From Thermodesulfobacteriota bacterium (GTDB taxonomy: Bacteria > Desulfobacterota > BSN033 > UBA1163), in contig JAOAHX010000007.1 of assembly GCA_026415035.1 (NCBI GenBank), positions 30,738 through 94,737 on the forward strand: a stretch of 64,000 nucleotides of DNA. The letters run 5' to 3'. Below are positions 26,778-36,737 of the stretch, one piece after another. Position 1 is the stretch's first letter; the number at the start of each line of letters is the position of its first letter. The notes below the pieces were generated by a model. It did not search any database, was not told the origin of the DNA, and was given only the letters and a program-made list of their open reading frames with translations. The position numbers and the translations under genes are program-made.

Positions 26778-26853
26778 TGGAGCGGGCAACGGGGATCGAA
26801 CCCGCGACCCTCGGCTTGGGAAGCCGATGCTCTACCAGCTGAGCTATGCCCGC
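26778..26853 (-). tRNA. tRNA-Gly (CCC)
   Basis: A complete 76-base cloverleaf with encoded CCA. The acceptor stem GCGGGCA pairs with TGCCCGC, the D-loop region is TAGCTCAGCTGGTAGAGCA, the anticodon loop TTCCCAA reads CCC inside a TCGGC/GCCGA stem, and the T-arm contains GGTTCGATCC. Confidence 0.96.
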
Positions 26854-26907
26854 CTGGAGGTTTCTCGATCCGAAATCCCCCTATGGAGGAAACCGTTGGA
26901 CTGGAAC

Positions 26908-26936
26908 AATATAAGAAATTCTTCCGCAACGGTCAA
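26908..26936 (-). promoter_or_regulatory. Sigma-70-type promoter for tRNA-Gly
   Basis: On the minus strand TTGACC and TATATT are separated by 17 bases, just beyond the end of the peptidase gene and about 50 bases before the tRNA 5' end. Confidence 0.6.
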
Positions 26937-26944
26937 GAGGATTT

Positions 26945-28030
26945 TTAAATCATCGTCAGCTCCCGGGGAAGGGGGGTTAAGACCTCGGCCCCATCCTGGG
27001 TGACCAGGACCATGTCCTCGATCCGAACCCCTCCCCAGTTCGGGAGATAGATGCCCGGTTCGACCGTGAAGACCATACCGGCCTGGATCAAACCCATATT
27101 TTCTCCGTTCACCACGGGGTCTTCGTGAACCGCAAGGCCGATGCCATGGCCCAATCCGTGGCCGAAATAGTCTCCGTATCCCTGACGTTTGATATGTTCC
27201 CTTGCGACCCGGTCGATTTCGGAGAACGGCACCCCGGGCCGGATCGCCTCGATAGCCAGATCGTGGGCTTCTTTGACGATCTGAAAGATCTCCTCCTGTT
27301 TTGGATCGGGTCGCCCCCAAACGAAGGTCCGGGTCTGGTCGGCATGATAGCCCTGGAACCTGACTCCGAAATCGACGAGGATCAATTCTCCCCTTAGGAT
27401 CCGCTTCTGGCTCGCCCTTCCGTGAGGGAGGGCAGATCGACTTCCCGAGGCGACGATGAGGTCGAACCCCGTTCCTTCTGCCCCGTTTTTCTTCATGAAG
27501 ATTTCCATCTCGAGGGCGAGGTCCCTCTCGGCCACCCCGTCTCTGATTCCCTGGATCATCTGGAGGAAGGATTTCGTCGAAAGATCGATGGCCTTCCTGA
27601 TGAGGGAGAGTTCTTGGGCATCCTTGATCGCCCTTAAATCTTTCAGCTCCCCTTCGAGGGGGACCATCTCCAATGCGGTTCCCAATCTTTCGGTGAGCGC
27701 TCGATAGAAGGAGAGGGGTAGGGAAGGGCCCTCCACTCCCACCCGCTTCAAACCCAGATCAGAGAGGAGGGAAGCGACCCCCTCCAGTTTCTTCTTATAA
27801 TGGACGATCTTGGCCCCTCTGACCTCCTCTTCGGCCTGGGTCCAGTATCGGGAATCGGTGAGAAAATAAGTCCCCTCGCGATCGATGAGGAGGGCTCCGT
27901 CGCTTCCCGTAAAACCACAGCAGTATCGAATGTTCTCCAGGCTGGTGAAGAGGAGCCCCTCGAGCTGGTTCAACCGGAGGATTTCCCGAACCGATTGCTG
28001 TCTGGCCTCGAAGGTCGAAGCCTCTATCAT
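26945..28030 (-). CDS. M24-family metallopeptidase (Xaa-Pro aminopeptidase type)
   Basis: A cytoplasmic two-metal peptidase of 361 residues that removes N-terminal residues before proline. The N-terminal creatinase-like domain contains YCCGFTGSDGALLI. The catalytic pita-bread domain shows the metal ligands: Asp in VDFGVRFQGYHADQTRTF (two Asp), His in FGHGLGHGIGLAVHEDP, and Glu in FTVEPGIYL and IEDMVLV. All five ligands are present. Its start overlaps the stop of a small TPR-like gene (ATGA), so the two are coupled. Confidence 0.9.
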   Translation of the reverse strand: MIEASTFEARQQSVREILRLNQLEGLLFTSLENIRYCCGFTGSDGALLIDREGTYFLTDSRYWTQAEEEVRGAKIVHYKKKLEGVASLLSDLGLKRVGVEGPSLPLSFYRALTERLGTALEMVPLEGELKDLRAIKDAQELSLIRKAIDLSTKSFLQMIQGIRDGVAERDLALEMEIFMKKNGAEGTGFDLIVASGSRSALPHGRASQKRILRGELILVDFGVRFQGYHADQTRTFVWGRPDPKQEEIFQIVKEAHDLAIEAIRPGVPFSEIDRVAREHIKRQGYGDYFGHGLGHGIGLAVHEDPVVNGENMGLIQAGMVFTVEPGIYLPNWGGVRIEDMVLVTQDGAEVLTPLPRELTMI

Positions 28031-28281
28031 CTCTTCTTCCTTTTTTGAATGTTAGAGAGCCACCGTTGGAGGAATTCGATCCTCTCTTTCCTCGAACGGG
28101 GAAGGGTTGGGGTCCAAGAGGGAGAGGGATGGGTCAGCCGATTCAGTTCGTCCAGCCGTTGCTGGATTTCAGGATCGGAAGGGTCTTGCTCCGCGAGGAT
28201 CTCATAGATCTCCCGCGCCTTCTGGAGGTCGCCCTGTGTTCGATAGATCTCTGCAAGCGTCTTCGTCGCGATTTGCACCAT
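28027..28281 (-). CDS. Small TPR-like protein
   Basis: An 84-residue protein from the ATG at 28281. Residues 7-38 read as one TPR unit (LAEIYRTQGDLQKAREIYEI with a following DPSDPEIQ turn), then a proline-rich linker and a basic, amphipathic C-terminus ending in a run of Lys and Arg. It is translationally coupled to the downstream peptidase gene. I do not recognise a named family; a scaffold or adaptor role is only a guess. A TTG two codons earlier is a possible alternative start. Confidence 0.65.
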   Translation of the reverse strand: MVQIATKTLAEIYRTQGDLQKAREIYEILAEQDPSDPEIQQRLDELNRLTHPSPSWTPTLPRSRKERIEFLQRWLSNIQKRKKR

Positions 28282-28356
28282 GGCCAATAACGGGGTATCA
28301 TAAACGGGGGAAGGAAGTCAAGCCCTCTCCTTCGAAAGGGGGAAAGTCCTCCAATA

Positions 28357-28385
28357 TTGACATGTCCCCGGATATCCAATAATAT
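28357..28385 (+). promoter_or_regulatory. Sigma-70-type promoter for the aminotransferase-serA-purA operon
   Basis: TTGACA and TAATAT are separated by 17 bases. The predicted start of transcription (near 28392) supports the ATG at 28411 and not the in-frame ATG at 28357. Confidence 0.65.
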
Positions 28386-28410
28386 ATTTCGGCCCATCAT
28401 GGAGGTTCCT

Positions 28411-29553
28411 ATGGAAAAAAAGTACCTTTTCTCCCCAGGCCCGACCATGCTCCCGCCCGAAGTTCTTCTGAAGATGGCCGAACCCATCATGCATCACCGG
28501 GAGCCCGAGTTCGAGAAGATCTACGAGGAGATCCGAAAAGGATTGAAATATCTCTTCCAGACGAAGAACGAGGTCCTCGTGTTTACCTCCTCCGGCACGG
28601 GAGCCATGGAGGGAGCGGTCTCCAACCTCCTGTCGAAAGGGGACAAGGCCCTCGTGGTCAGGGGAGGGAAGTTCGGTGAGCGATGGGGAGAAATCTGCAA
28701 GGCTTACGGAATCGAATTCGTCCCGATCGATGTGGAATGGGGAAGGGCGGTCGATCCCGAGCTGATCCGGCAGAGACTGGCCTCGGATCCCTCCATCCGG
28801 GCTGTGTATACCCAAGCGAGCGAAACCTCCACCGGTGTCAGGCACCCCATCCGTGAGATTGCTCAGGTTTTAAAGGATTACGAAGACAAGGTGATCGTCG
28901 TGGATGCGATCACCGCCATCGGTGTCTTCGACCTTCCCATGGATGCCTGGGGGCTCGATGTCGTGGTGAGCGGTTCGCAAAAGGCCCTGATGCTGCCTCC
29001 CGGTCTCTCCTTCGTGGCCCTGAGCCAAAAGGCCTGGAAGCTGGTCGAGCGGTCCGATCTCCCCAAATATTACTTCGACTTCAAGAAAGAGTTGAAATCG
29101 ACGCAGAAGAACCAGAGCTCCTATACCCCGGCCATCTCCCTCTTCGTGGGGCTGAGGGAGTCTCTCCGAATGATTCAAGAGGAGGGTCTCGAAGCCCTCT
29201 TCCGGAGGCATGCGAAGCTGGCCAGGGCGACTCGGGAGGCTGTCAAGGCCCTGGGCCTGGAGCTTTACGCTCCGGAATCGCCGAGCGATGCGGTGACCGC
29301 GGTCAAAATCCCCGAGGGGATCGATGGGGAACGATTGAAGGATCTCTTCTTCGAGAGGTTCGGGATCACGGTGGCGGAGGGACAGGATCGGGCCAAGGGA
29401 AAGATCATCCGTATCGCCCACCTTGGCTATTATGACCGCTTGGACATGGTCATGGTCATCTCCGCGCTGGAGATGCTCTTGAAGGAGATGGGCCATCGCT
29501 TCGAATTGGGGACAGGGGTGAGGCGAATGGAAGAGGTCTTCCTGGAACCCTGA
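28411..29553 (+). CDS. Class V aminotransferase (serine/alanine-glyoxylate or phosphoserine type)
   Basis: A 380-residue PLP enzyme of the class V group that includes serine-glyoxylate and alanine-glyoxylate aminotransferases and the archaeal-type phosphoserine aminotransferase. The start KYLFSPGPTMLPPEVL is typical, as are SSGTGAMEGAVSNL and the PLP lysine in VVSGSQKALMLPPGL. A GGAGG Shine-Dalgarno lies five bases before the ATG. The gene stands 50 bases before serA, and no other serC is visible, so it may supply the second step of serine synthesis. Glyoxylate transamination is the alternative. Confidence 0.85.
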   Translation: MEKKYLFSPGPTMLPPEVLLKMAEPIMHHREPEFEKIYEEIRKGLKYLFQTKNEVLVFTSSGTGAMEGAVSNLLSKGDKALVVRGGKFGERWGEICKAYGIEFVPIDVEWGRAVDPELIRQRLASDPSIRAVYTQASETSTGVRHPIREIAQVLKDYEDKVIVVDAITAIGVFDLPMDAWGLDVVVSGSQKALMLPPGLSFVALSQKAWKLVERSDLPKYYFDFKKELKSTQKNQSSYTPAISLFVGLRESLRMIQEEGLEALFRRHAKLARATREAVKALGLELYAPESPSDAVTAVKIPEGIDGERLKDLFFERFGITVAEGQDRAKGKIIRIAHLGYYDRLDMVMVISALEMLLKEMGHRFELGTGVRRMEEVFLEP

Positions 29554-29603
29554 GGGGTTTCGAAAAGGGGAGGCCAAATTCCCTCTTTGAGAGGTGAGGC
29601 ATC

Positions 29604-31196
29604 ATGGACTATAAATGGAAGGTTTTGGTAAGCGATCCCCTATCGAAGAGCGGTCTGGAGATCCTCGAGGCGGCCAAGGAGATCACCTATGAGGTCAAGA
29701 CCGGCCTTTCGGCCGAGGCGTTGAAGCAGATCATCGGTGAGTACGATGCCATCATCATCCGGAGCGAGACCAAGCTGAAGGCCGATCTCATCGAGGCAGG
29801 GAATCGACTCCGGGTGATCGGAAGGGCAGGAATCGGGCTGGACAATGTCGATATCCCGGCCGCGACAAAGAAGGGGATCGTCGTGATGAACACCCCCCAG
29901 GAGAATGCCATCGCGGCAGCGGAACATACGATCGCCCTGATGCTCTCCATCGCGAGGAAGATCCCCCAGGCGACCGCCTCGATGAGGGCGGGCAAGTGGG
30001 AGAAGAAGAAGTTCATGGGGGTCGAACTCTACCAGAAGACCCTCGGCCTCGTAGGGATCGGGGTCATCGGGACGATCGTCGCCGACCGGGCCAGGGGCTT
30101 AAAGATGAAGGTGATCGGTTACGATCCCTACCTGTCTCCGGAGATCGCTGAAAAGCGGGGGGTCGAACTGGTCTCCTTTGACGAGCTGTTAAGACGCTCC
30201 GACTTCATCAGCGTCCATACGCCCTTGACCGAGGAGACCCGGAATCTGATCGACCACCGGGCCATCGAGAAGATGAAGCGAGGGGTCATTTTGATCAACT
30301 GTGCCCGGGGGGGCATCATCAACGAAAGAGACCTCTACGAGGCCCTCCAGTCCGGAAAGGTCGCAGGGGCTGCCCTCGATGTCTTCGAGGAGGAACCGGC
30401 CATCGGAAACCCCCTCGTGGGACTGGAGCAGGTGGTCTGCACCCCTCATTTAGGGGCATCCACGGAGGAGGCCCAAGAGAACGTAGCCATCGCCATCTGC
30501 CGACAGGTGGTGGACTACCTGGTCCACGGAGAGATTCGAAATGCGGTCAATATCCCCGCGGTGAGCCCGGACCAGCTTCTCCTGTTGAGGCCTTACCTGA
30601 GACTCGGGGAGAAGCTGGGAAGCTTCCTCGGCCAGATCTCCAATTACGCCATCGAGGAAGTCCTGATCGAATATCACGGGGAGATCCTGGCCAACGGGAC
30701 GAAGCCGATCACCACCTCGATCCTCAAGGGGCTACTCACCCCCTTCGTCGGCGAGACGGTAAATTTTGTCAACGCCCCTGTGATGGCCAGGGAGCGGGGG
30801 ATTCGGGTGACCGAAATGGTCCGGGAAGAGGCGGAGGATTTCACCACCCTGATCGCCCTGACCGTCAGGTCGAAGATGGAGCAGAACTACATCGCCGGAA
30901 CGCTTTTCGGAAGGAAGGAGCTGAGGATCGTCAAACTGAACGACTTCTTCATCGAAGCCCTGCCAGAGGGGCACATCCTCCTGATCAGCAATTACGACCG
31001 CCCGGGCGTCATCGGAAATATCGGGACGACCCTTGGGAGCAGGGACATCAACATCGCCACCATGCAGTTCGGACGGGATCGAATGGGGGGGAGGGCCATC
31101 TCCCTCCTCCATCTCGATTCTCCCCTGCCCCCCGGGATGCTGGGCGAGATCCTGCGGTTGCCCAACATCATCTCCGTGCGCCAGATCGAACTCTAA
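29604..31196 (+). CDS. serA: D-3-phosphoglycerate dehydrogenase
   Basis: SerA catalyses the first step of serine synthesis. The 530-residue protein is the long form: substrate- and NAD-binding domains with GRAGIGLDNVDI, nucleotide loop GLVGIGVIGTIVADRARG, CARGGIINERDL and the catalytic His in CTPHLGAST, then an intervening allosteric substrate-binding domain, and a C-terminal ACT domain (LLISNYDRPGVIGNIGTTLG). The ACT domain suggests feedback control by serine. It lies between the aminotransferase and purA, 21 bases before purA. Confidence 0.95.
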   Translation: MDYKWKVLVSDPLSKSGLEILEAAKEITYEVKTGLSAEALKQIIGEYDAIIIRSETKLKADLIEAGNRLRVIGRAGIGLDNVDIPAATKKGIVVMNTPQENAIAAAEHTIALMLSIARKIPQATASMRAGKWEKKKFMGVELYQKTLGLVGIGVIGTIVADRARGLKMKVIGYDPYLSPEIAEKRGVELVSFDELLRRSDFISVHTPLTEETRNLIDHRAIEKMKRGVILINCARGGIINERDLYEALQSGKVAGAALDVFEEEPAIGNPLVGLEQVVCTPHLGASTEEAQENVAIAICRQVVDYLVHGEIRNAVNIPAVSPDQLLLLRPYLRLGEKLGSFLGQISNYAIEEVLIEYHGEILANGTKPITTSILKGLLTPFVGETVNFVNAPVMARERGIRVTEMVREEAEDFTTLIALTVRSKMEQNYIAGTLFGRKELRIVKLNDFFIEALPEGHILLISNYDRPGVIGNIGTTLGSRDINIATMQFGRDRMGGRAISLLHLDSPLPPGMLGEILRLPNIISVRQIEL

Positions 31197-32498
<1,302 letters not shown>

Positions 32499-32513
32499 AG
32501 GGGTGCCCATCCC

Positions 32514-32543
32514 TTGACAAGTTGGAAACCGATCTCTTAATGT
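32514..32543 (+). promoter_or_regulatory. Promoter for the tRNA-Lys/tRNA-Glu unit
   Basis: TTGACA lies 18 bases before TAATGT, or 16 before CTTAAT, ending about 10 bases ahead of the tRNA-Lys 5' end. Confidence 0.5.
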
Positions 32544-32552
32544 AAACCGATA

Positions 32553-32628
32553 GGGCCGTTAACTCAGGAGGTAGAGTATCTGCCTTTTAAGCAGAGAGTC
32601 ACTGGTTCGAGTCCAGTACGGCCCACCA
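32553..32628 (+). tRNA. tRNA-Lys (TTT)
   Basis: A 76-base cloverleaf with encoded CCA. Acceptor GGGCCGT pairs with ACGGCCC, the anticodon loop CTTTTAA reads TTT inside a TCTGC/GCAGA stem, and the T-arm is CTGGTTCGAGTCCAG. Confidence 0.96.
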
Positions 32629-32649
32629 GAGAATCAAAAGACCGAAAAC

Positions 32650-32725
32650 GTCCCCATCGTCTAGAGGCCAAGGACACCGGCCTTTCACGCCGGCAACACG
32701 GGTTCGACTCCCGTTGGGGACGCCA
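32650..32725 (+). tRNA. tRNA-Glu (TTC)
   Basis: A 76-base cloverleaf with encoded CCA. Acceptor GTCCCCA pairs with TGGGGAC, the anticodon loop CTTTCAC reads TTC inside a CCGGC/GCCGG stem, and the T-arm is CGGGTTCGACTCCCG. It lies 21 bases after tRNA-Lys and shares its transcript. Confidence 0.96.
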
Positions 32726-32733
32726 GAGAAAGG

Positions 32734-32762
32734 AAAACCCTGACCCTGTTCAGGGTTTTTTT
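32734..32762 (+). terminator. Rho-independent terminator of the tRNA unit
   Basis: AAACCCTGA pairs with TCAGGGTTT around a 6-base loop, followed by a run of T. It closes the tRNA-Lys/tRNA-Glu transcript. Confidence 0.85.
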
Positions 32763-32913
32763 GTGGAAATCGGAAGGAAGAGAGGGGCAGAAAAGGCCGA
32801 GGGGAGGAAATTCTTTCCCGAAGCGGGAGGGGTTGGGGATGGGGGAAAAGGCCGAAGAAAAAGGATCTCCTCGATATCACAGAGGAATTAAAAACCGTGG
32901 TCCAATGCCCCGC

Positions 32914-32930
32914 TGGCATAAGGGTTGCTA
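32914..32930 (+). promoter_or_regulatory. Sigma-54 promoter upstream of fliK
   Basis: TGGCATAAGGGTTGCTA matches the -24/-12 consensus with correct spacing (GG and GC twelve bases apart). It lies at the end of the 180-base gap after the tRNA terminator and directs transcription into fliK-flgD-flgE. The predicted start near 32940 is only a few bases before the fliK ATG. Confidence 0.75.
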
Positions 32931-32943
32931 AACCCATGGGCAA

Positions 32944-34485
32944 ATGTCAGGGCTTCTTCCCATTCTGGATCTTAAAATCGATTTCAACGCGGAAAGCGTC
33001 TCTCTTCCGATCCAAGACTTCCTTTGGGAGAGCTTTTATAGCCATCTCCTCATTCGGTTGGTTGTTCCGGAACCGGCTAACGCGTTGGAGCCTTCCGAGC
33101 CTCCTGATTCAACCTCTAAACCGGCCCCTTTGCCCTCTCCTCCCATAACGCCCTTTTTTAATCCATCCTCACCCATAGTGAAAGAGATGGTTTCACCCCC
33201 TCAAATGGCCATCGTTGGCCCAGGGGATGAGGGAATTACCGTTTCTCCTCTGTTATATGGGGAGAAAGCGGCTTGGCCTTCCGAACACCTCTCAAGGGAA
33301 GGAGCTCCAGCAGATCTTGACGGAGCAAAGACCTTGGGCCTCCCATTCAACTCAGCTCCCCCTTCTTCCAAGGAGTGGGGGGAACCGCTTGCCCTGCCAT
33401 TAGACCGCGTTCAGAAGGGAGGACCTCCGCCCTTTAAATACACCCCTATTGTTGAAGAAGGGGTGGCCCATCCACCCACTGTTGCCCCTGAGAACCCGAA
33501 CCACTCCGTTTTAAGGCCACCAGAGTCTCATCCTTGGCCGGAGATCGACCTTTCGGACAAAAAGGCCGTGTTCCTAAAAGAAACGGGAGAGAAGACGGTG
33601 GAGGCGGTGAAGGGGGAAGATTTTCCCATCCCGCCCGAACCCCCACCGAGGGGCGAAGGGGAGGCATGGAGAAGGCCCGATCTTCTCGGGGAGAGACCTC
33701 AACGTGAAATCAATCAACTTGAAATAAATTTGGAGGATGACGGAGGCCCCCCAAAGGGATCGAACGCTGGGTTCGAGACGGATCGGAAGGGACGATCGGA
33801 GGCCCCTTCCCTCCGACCGATCCTCCATCTCAAAAGGGATGAAGTTTTTCACCTCGAGCCATCCGAAAGCGAGGGAGTTAACAGAGGGGAGGCTTTTAAT
33901 CCTCTCCTCGGAGGGGGGCACGAGAAGGTGGGTTTGCCGAAGGAATCTTCTTCCCTTTCCACTCCCCCCTTGTCCCCGGAAAAAATCCTCTCCGTGAAAG
34001 AGCCCCCCTCCATAGGAGGAGCCAAACCGGTTCTGTATCACACCTCCCATGGGACCGATATGCTGGAGAGGATCGGTAGGACGGTCGCCTGGGCGGTACG
34101 GAAGGGCGAGGAAAGGATCGAGATGAGGCTTGAGCCTCCCGAGCTCGGCCCCCTTTTGATCAAAATCACGAGGGAGAAAGATCTCCTGAGGGCCACCTTC
34201 TGGACCGAAAACCAATCGGTGAAAGAGTTGCTCGAGGCCCAGCAAGCCGAATTTCGCCGAATTCTGGGAGAAGATGGGCTGAGATTGGAGAGGTGTGAGG
34301 TCTTTCTCGAGCCCGATCTAACTCAGATGGAGGAGCGGCAGGGGTTTTCCTTCCGCGAAACTCCCTGGCAGGAGAGAGAGACGAACGAGGAGGAGAACTT
34401 TCGAGGGGGGCAATCCGTGCAGGCCCCTGTGGTGGAAAGGCCTCGTTCATCAAGCGGCCATGGTCGAATCGACCGAATCGTCTAA
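32944..34485 (+). CDS. fliK: Flagellar hook-length control protein
   Basis: FliK is exported while the hook grows and triggers the switch of export specificity. The 513-residue protein has a long Pro/Glu-rich, low-complexity central region (about residues 40-340) that fits the disordered ruler. A conserved C-terminal Flg_hook domain (about 375-480) shows RIEMRLEPPELGPLLIKI and FRRILGEDGLRLERCEV. An in-frame TAA lies five codons upstream, so the ATG at 32944 is the earliest start. It heads fliK-flgD-flgE behind a sigma-54 promoter, with almost no 5' leader. Confidence 0.88.
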   Translation: MSGLLPILDLKIDFNAESVSLPIQDFLWESFYSHLLIRLVVPEPANALEPSEPPDSTSKPAPLPSPPITPFFNPSSPIVKEMVSPPQMAIVGPGDEGITVSPLLYGEKAAWPSEHLSREGAPADLDGAKTLGLPFNSAPPSSKEWGEPLALPLDRVQKGGPPPFKYTPIVEEGVAHPPTVAPENPNHSVLRPPESHPWPEIDLSDKKAVFLKETGEKTVEAVKGEDFPIPPEPPPRGEGEAWRRPDLLGERPQREINQLEINLEDDGGPPKGSNAGFETDRKGRSEAPSLRPILHLKRDEVFHLEPSESEGVNRGEAFNPLLGGGHEKVGLPKESSSLSTPPLSPEKILSVKEPPSIGGAKPVLYHTSHGTDMLERIGRTVAWAVRKGEERIEMRLEPPELGPLLIKITREKDLLRATFWTENQSVKELLEAQQAEFRRILGEDGLRLERCEVFLEPDLTQMEERQGFSFRETPWQERETNEEENFRGGQSVQAPVVERPRSSSGHGRIDRIV

Positions 34486-34502
34486 AGGGAAGGAGGATGT
34501 CC

Positions 34503-35180
34503 ATGAGTATCCCTTCGGTTTCGCCGGCCAACCAAGCCAAACAGATCCCTCAGGCCTCCCATTCCGGTAAGGAGAGGACGAGCCTCGGCCAGCAGGATTT
34601 TTTAAACCTTTTCATCACCCAGCTGAAGAATCAAAACCCCCTTAACCCCTTGGACCATTTCCAGATGGCTTCCCAACTCGTCCAGTTTAATCAACTCGAC
34701 CTCCTTGTCCGGCTCCACCAATCGATGGAGACCACGAACGCTTATCAGTCCTCCATCCACGGACTGCAGGCCGCCCACCTGATTGGAAAGAGGATGGCCT
34801 TCGAAACTTCCCACCTCTTCCTCAAGGACGGAAGGGCCTCCGAAGGAAGCTATCAGCTTTCAAGGCCCGGGTGGGTGCGCATCGAGATTCACAACGAGAT
34901 GGGACAGCTCGTCCGAATCCTCGAGGAGGGGTTCAAGGGTACCGACAGACAGACATTTGTCTGGGATGGAAAATCTCAAGGAGGGTTGAGTCAGCCTGAC
35001 GGGAAATACTTCTTCAAGATCCTTGCCGTGGATGATCGGGGGGGGCCGATCCCTGTAGATCGCTCGAGGCTCGAGACGATCACCGGGGTCCAATTTGACA
35101 ACGGGACGATCTATCTCTTCGGAGGATCCGAAAGGGTTTCGCTGAGTGAGGTCAGGGCGATCCTCAACGGGTCACAATAG
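34503..35180 (+). CDS. flgD: Flagellar hook assembly (cap) protein
   Basis: FlgD caps the growing hook and guides FlgE polymerisation. The 225-residue protein has the conserved N-terminal motif LGQQDFLNLFITQLKNQNPL, then MASQLVQFNQLDLL, and a C-terminal FlgD Ig-like/tudor part with the FVWDGKSQGGLSQPDGKYFF loop. The ATG at 34503 has AGGAGG six bases upstream; the ATG at 34497 overlaps that site and is rejected. It lies between fliK and flgE. Confidence 0.93.
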   Translation: MSIPSVSPANQAKQIPQASHSGKERTSLGQQDFLNLFITQLKNQNPLNPLDHFQMASQLVQFNQLDLLVRLHQSMETTNAYQSSIHGLQAAHLIGKRMAFETSHLFLKDGRASEGSYQLSRPGWVRIEIHNEMGQLVRILEEGFKGTDRQTFVWDGKSQGGLSQPDGKYFFKILAVDDRGGPIPVDRSRLETITGVQFDNGTIYLFGGSERVSLSEVRAILNGSQ

Positions 35181-35211
35181 GAAATCCATTAAAGGAAAGG
35201 AGGTTTTCACC

Positions 35212-36483
35212 ATGTCCATTACATCGTCCTTTTATTCGGGACTTTCGGGGCTCGACAGCCATGCGACGGCCATGCGCGTCATCGGAGACAACATCGCCAA
35301 TCTCCACACCACAGGGTTCAAAAGCAGCACCGCCCATTTCGAAGATGTCCTCGGAGTTTCGCTCACCGGCGTCTCAGGGGGAAACCAAACCGGAGCCGGA
35401 GTGAAGGTGGCGACCGTGGATGCCAACTTCATCCAAGGTTCGTTGATGACGACAGACGTCTCCACCGATGTCGCCGTCAACGGAAAAGGGTTTTTCATCG
35501 TGGAGGATCCCCTTTCAGAGGAGATGTTCTATACCCGGGCCGGCCATTTCCATATCGACAACCAGGGCTACTATGTGAATAATCTCGGTTATCGTGTCCA
35601 GGGATATCTCTACGATAGCACGGGCACGAGCCTCATCGAGACGCTCTCCGATATCCAGATTAACATGAACAGTATGGTTCCTCCCCGGGTCACCAGCCTG
35701 GTCAACATGGTGCTCAACCTGAACGCCACCGAATCGAGTCTCACCTTCGACCCCAACAACCCGTCTCGAACGTCCCATTTTTCCACGGCCCTCAATATCT
35801 ATGACTCCCTTGGCCAATCCCACCAGATTCGGGTCTATTTCACCAAAACCGCCGATCAGACCTGGCAATGGAACGCCCTGATCGACGGCGCCGATGTCGA
35901 GGGCGGGACCCCGGGGGTTCCTGTGGCCTATGGATCTGGCAGCTTGAACTTCGATACAGACGGACAGTTGACCACAGGGATGCCGGTCGATTTTTACGTG
36001 GCTCAGAACCCACCCATCACCTTCGCCAACGGTTTGACCCCGCCTCCGACAAGGGTGGATTTTACCGGGACGACCCAATACGGTTCTCCGTCTGCCATCC
36101 AGGTTCTGTCCCACGATGGATATGCGGCCGGGACGGTCTCTGGGGTAAGCATCGACGAGGAGGGCAATATCATTGCCAGCTATACGAATGGGACGAGGCG
36201 TAAGATCGCCTGCCTCGCCCTGGCCGATTTTCCCAATCTCAACGGCCTGACCCGAAAAGGGGCCAACCTCTTTCAGGCGACCACCGCCTCCGGAGAACCC
36301 CTCTTCAACCGGCCCAAGGTGGGGGGGATGGGAACGATCTCTGCTTCCATGCTCGAGGAGTCGAATGTAGATATGGCTGCCGAATTTATCAAGATGATCA
36401 TCATTCAGAGAGGCTATCAGGCCAATACCAAGGTGATCACCACCACGGACGAGATGCTTTCCCAGTTGATCAATATCCGATAG
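35212..36483 (+). CDS. flgE: Flagellar hook protein
   Basis: FlgE builds the hook, the universal joint between rod and filament. The 423-residue protein has the axial-protein N-terminus (SSFYSGLSGLDSHATAMRVI, then GDNIANLHTTGFKSS) and the C-terminal EESNVDMAAEFIKMIIIQRG coiled-coil end, with a variable D1/D2 centre. AGGAGG lies eight bases before the ATG at 35212; longer upstream reading lies inside flgD. It ends the first flagellar operon, after which a GC-rich inverted repeat occurs. Confidence 0.95.
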   Translation: MSITSSFYSGLSGLDSHATAMRVIGDNIANLHTTGFKSSTAHFEDVLGVSLTGVSGGNQTGAGVKVATVDANFIQGSLMTTDVSTDVAVNGKGFFIVEDPLSEEMFYTRAGHFHIDNQGYYVNNLGYRVQGYLYDSTGTSLIETLSDIQINMNSMVPPRVTSLVNMVLNLNATESSLTFDPNNPSRTSHFSTALNIYDSLGQSHQIRVYFTKTADQTWQWNALIDGADVEGGTPGVPVAYGSGSLNFDTDGQLTTGMPVDFYVAQNPPITFANGLTPPPTRVDFTGTTQYGSPSAIQVLSHDGYAAGTVSGVSIDEEGNIIASYTNGTRRKIACLALADFPNLNGLTRKGANLFQATTASGEPLFNRPKVGGMGTISASMLEESNVDMAAEFIKMIIIQRGYQANTKVITTTDEMLSQLINIR

Positions 36484-36502
36484 CCTAATTGGTGATTACG
36501 TT

Positions 36503-36531
36503 GGAGGGGGGAGGAAGGCCTTCCCTCCTCC
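36503..36531. repeat. GC-rich imperfect inverted repeat after flgE
   Basis: An imperfect palindrome, GGAGGGGGGAGGAAGG with CCTTCCCTCCTCC, lies 20 bases past the flgE stop. There is no T run, so it is at best an mRNA 3' end structure. The rest of the gap to 36684 shows nothing else I can support. Confidence 0.35.
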
Positions 36532-36684
36532 CGACCCCCGCATAGCATGAGCCCCCTCCATTCTGTCAAACCATTGACGAAAAGCCTGAATCTTGACGGC
36601 CTCCTCTTTTCTCCCGCCCATCGGCAGTTGTGAAAAATTCAATCTTCTCAGAGGATTAAACAGTTTCCAGACCATTTCATCCCT

Positions 36685-36700
36685 TGGCATAACAGTTGCT
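36685..36700 (+). promoter_or_regulatory. Sigma-54 promoter upstream of fliL
   Basis: TGGCATAACAGTTGCT is a near-perfect -24/-12 element. Predicted transcription starts near 36711, which rules out the in-frame ATG at 36696 and supports the fliL ATG at 36738. Confidence 0.8.
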
Positions 36701-36737
36701 CTTTCCCTCTTCAAAAATCGATCCCGGACCTCAAAAG

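Noticed and set aside
33100-33960. Low-complexity Pro/Glu-rich region in fliK as a possible repeat array
   Set aside because: No regular repeat unit is present. Such composition is normal for the FliK ruler region.
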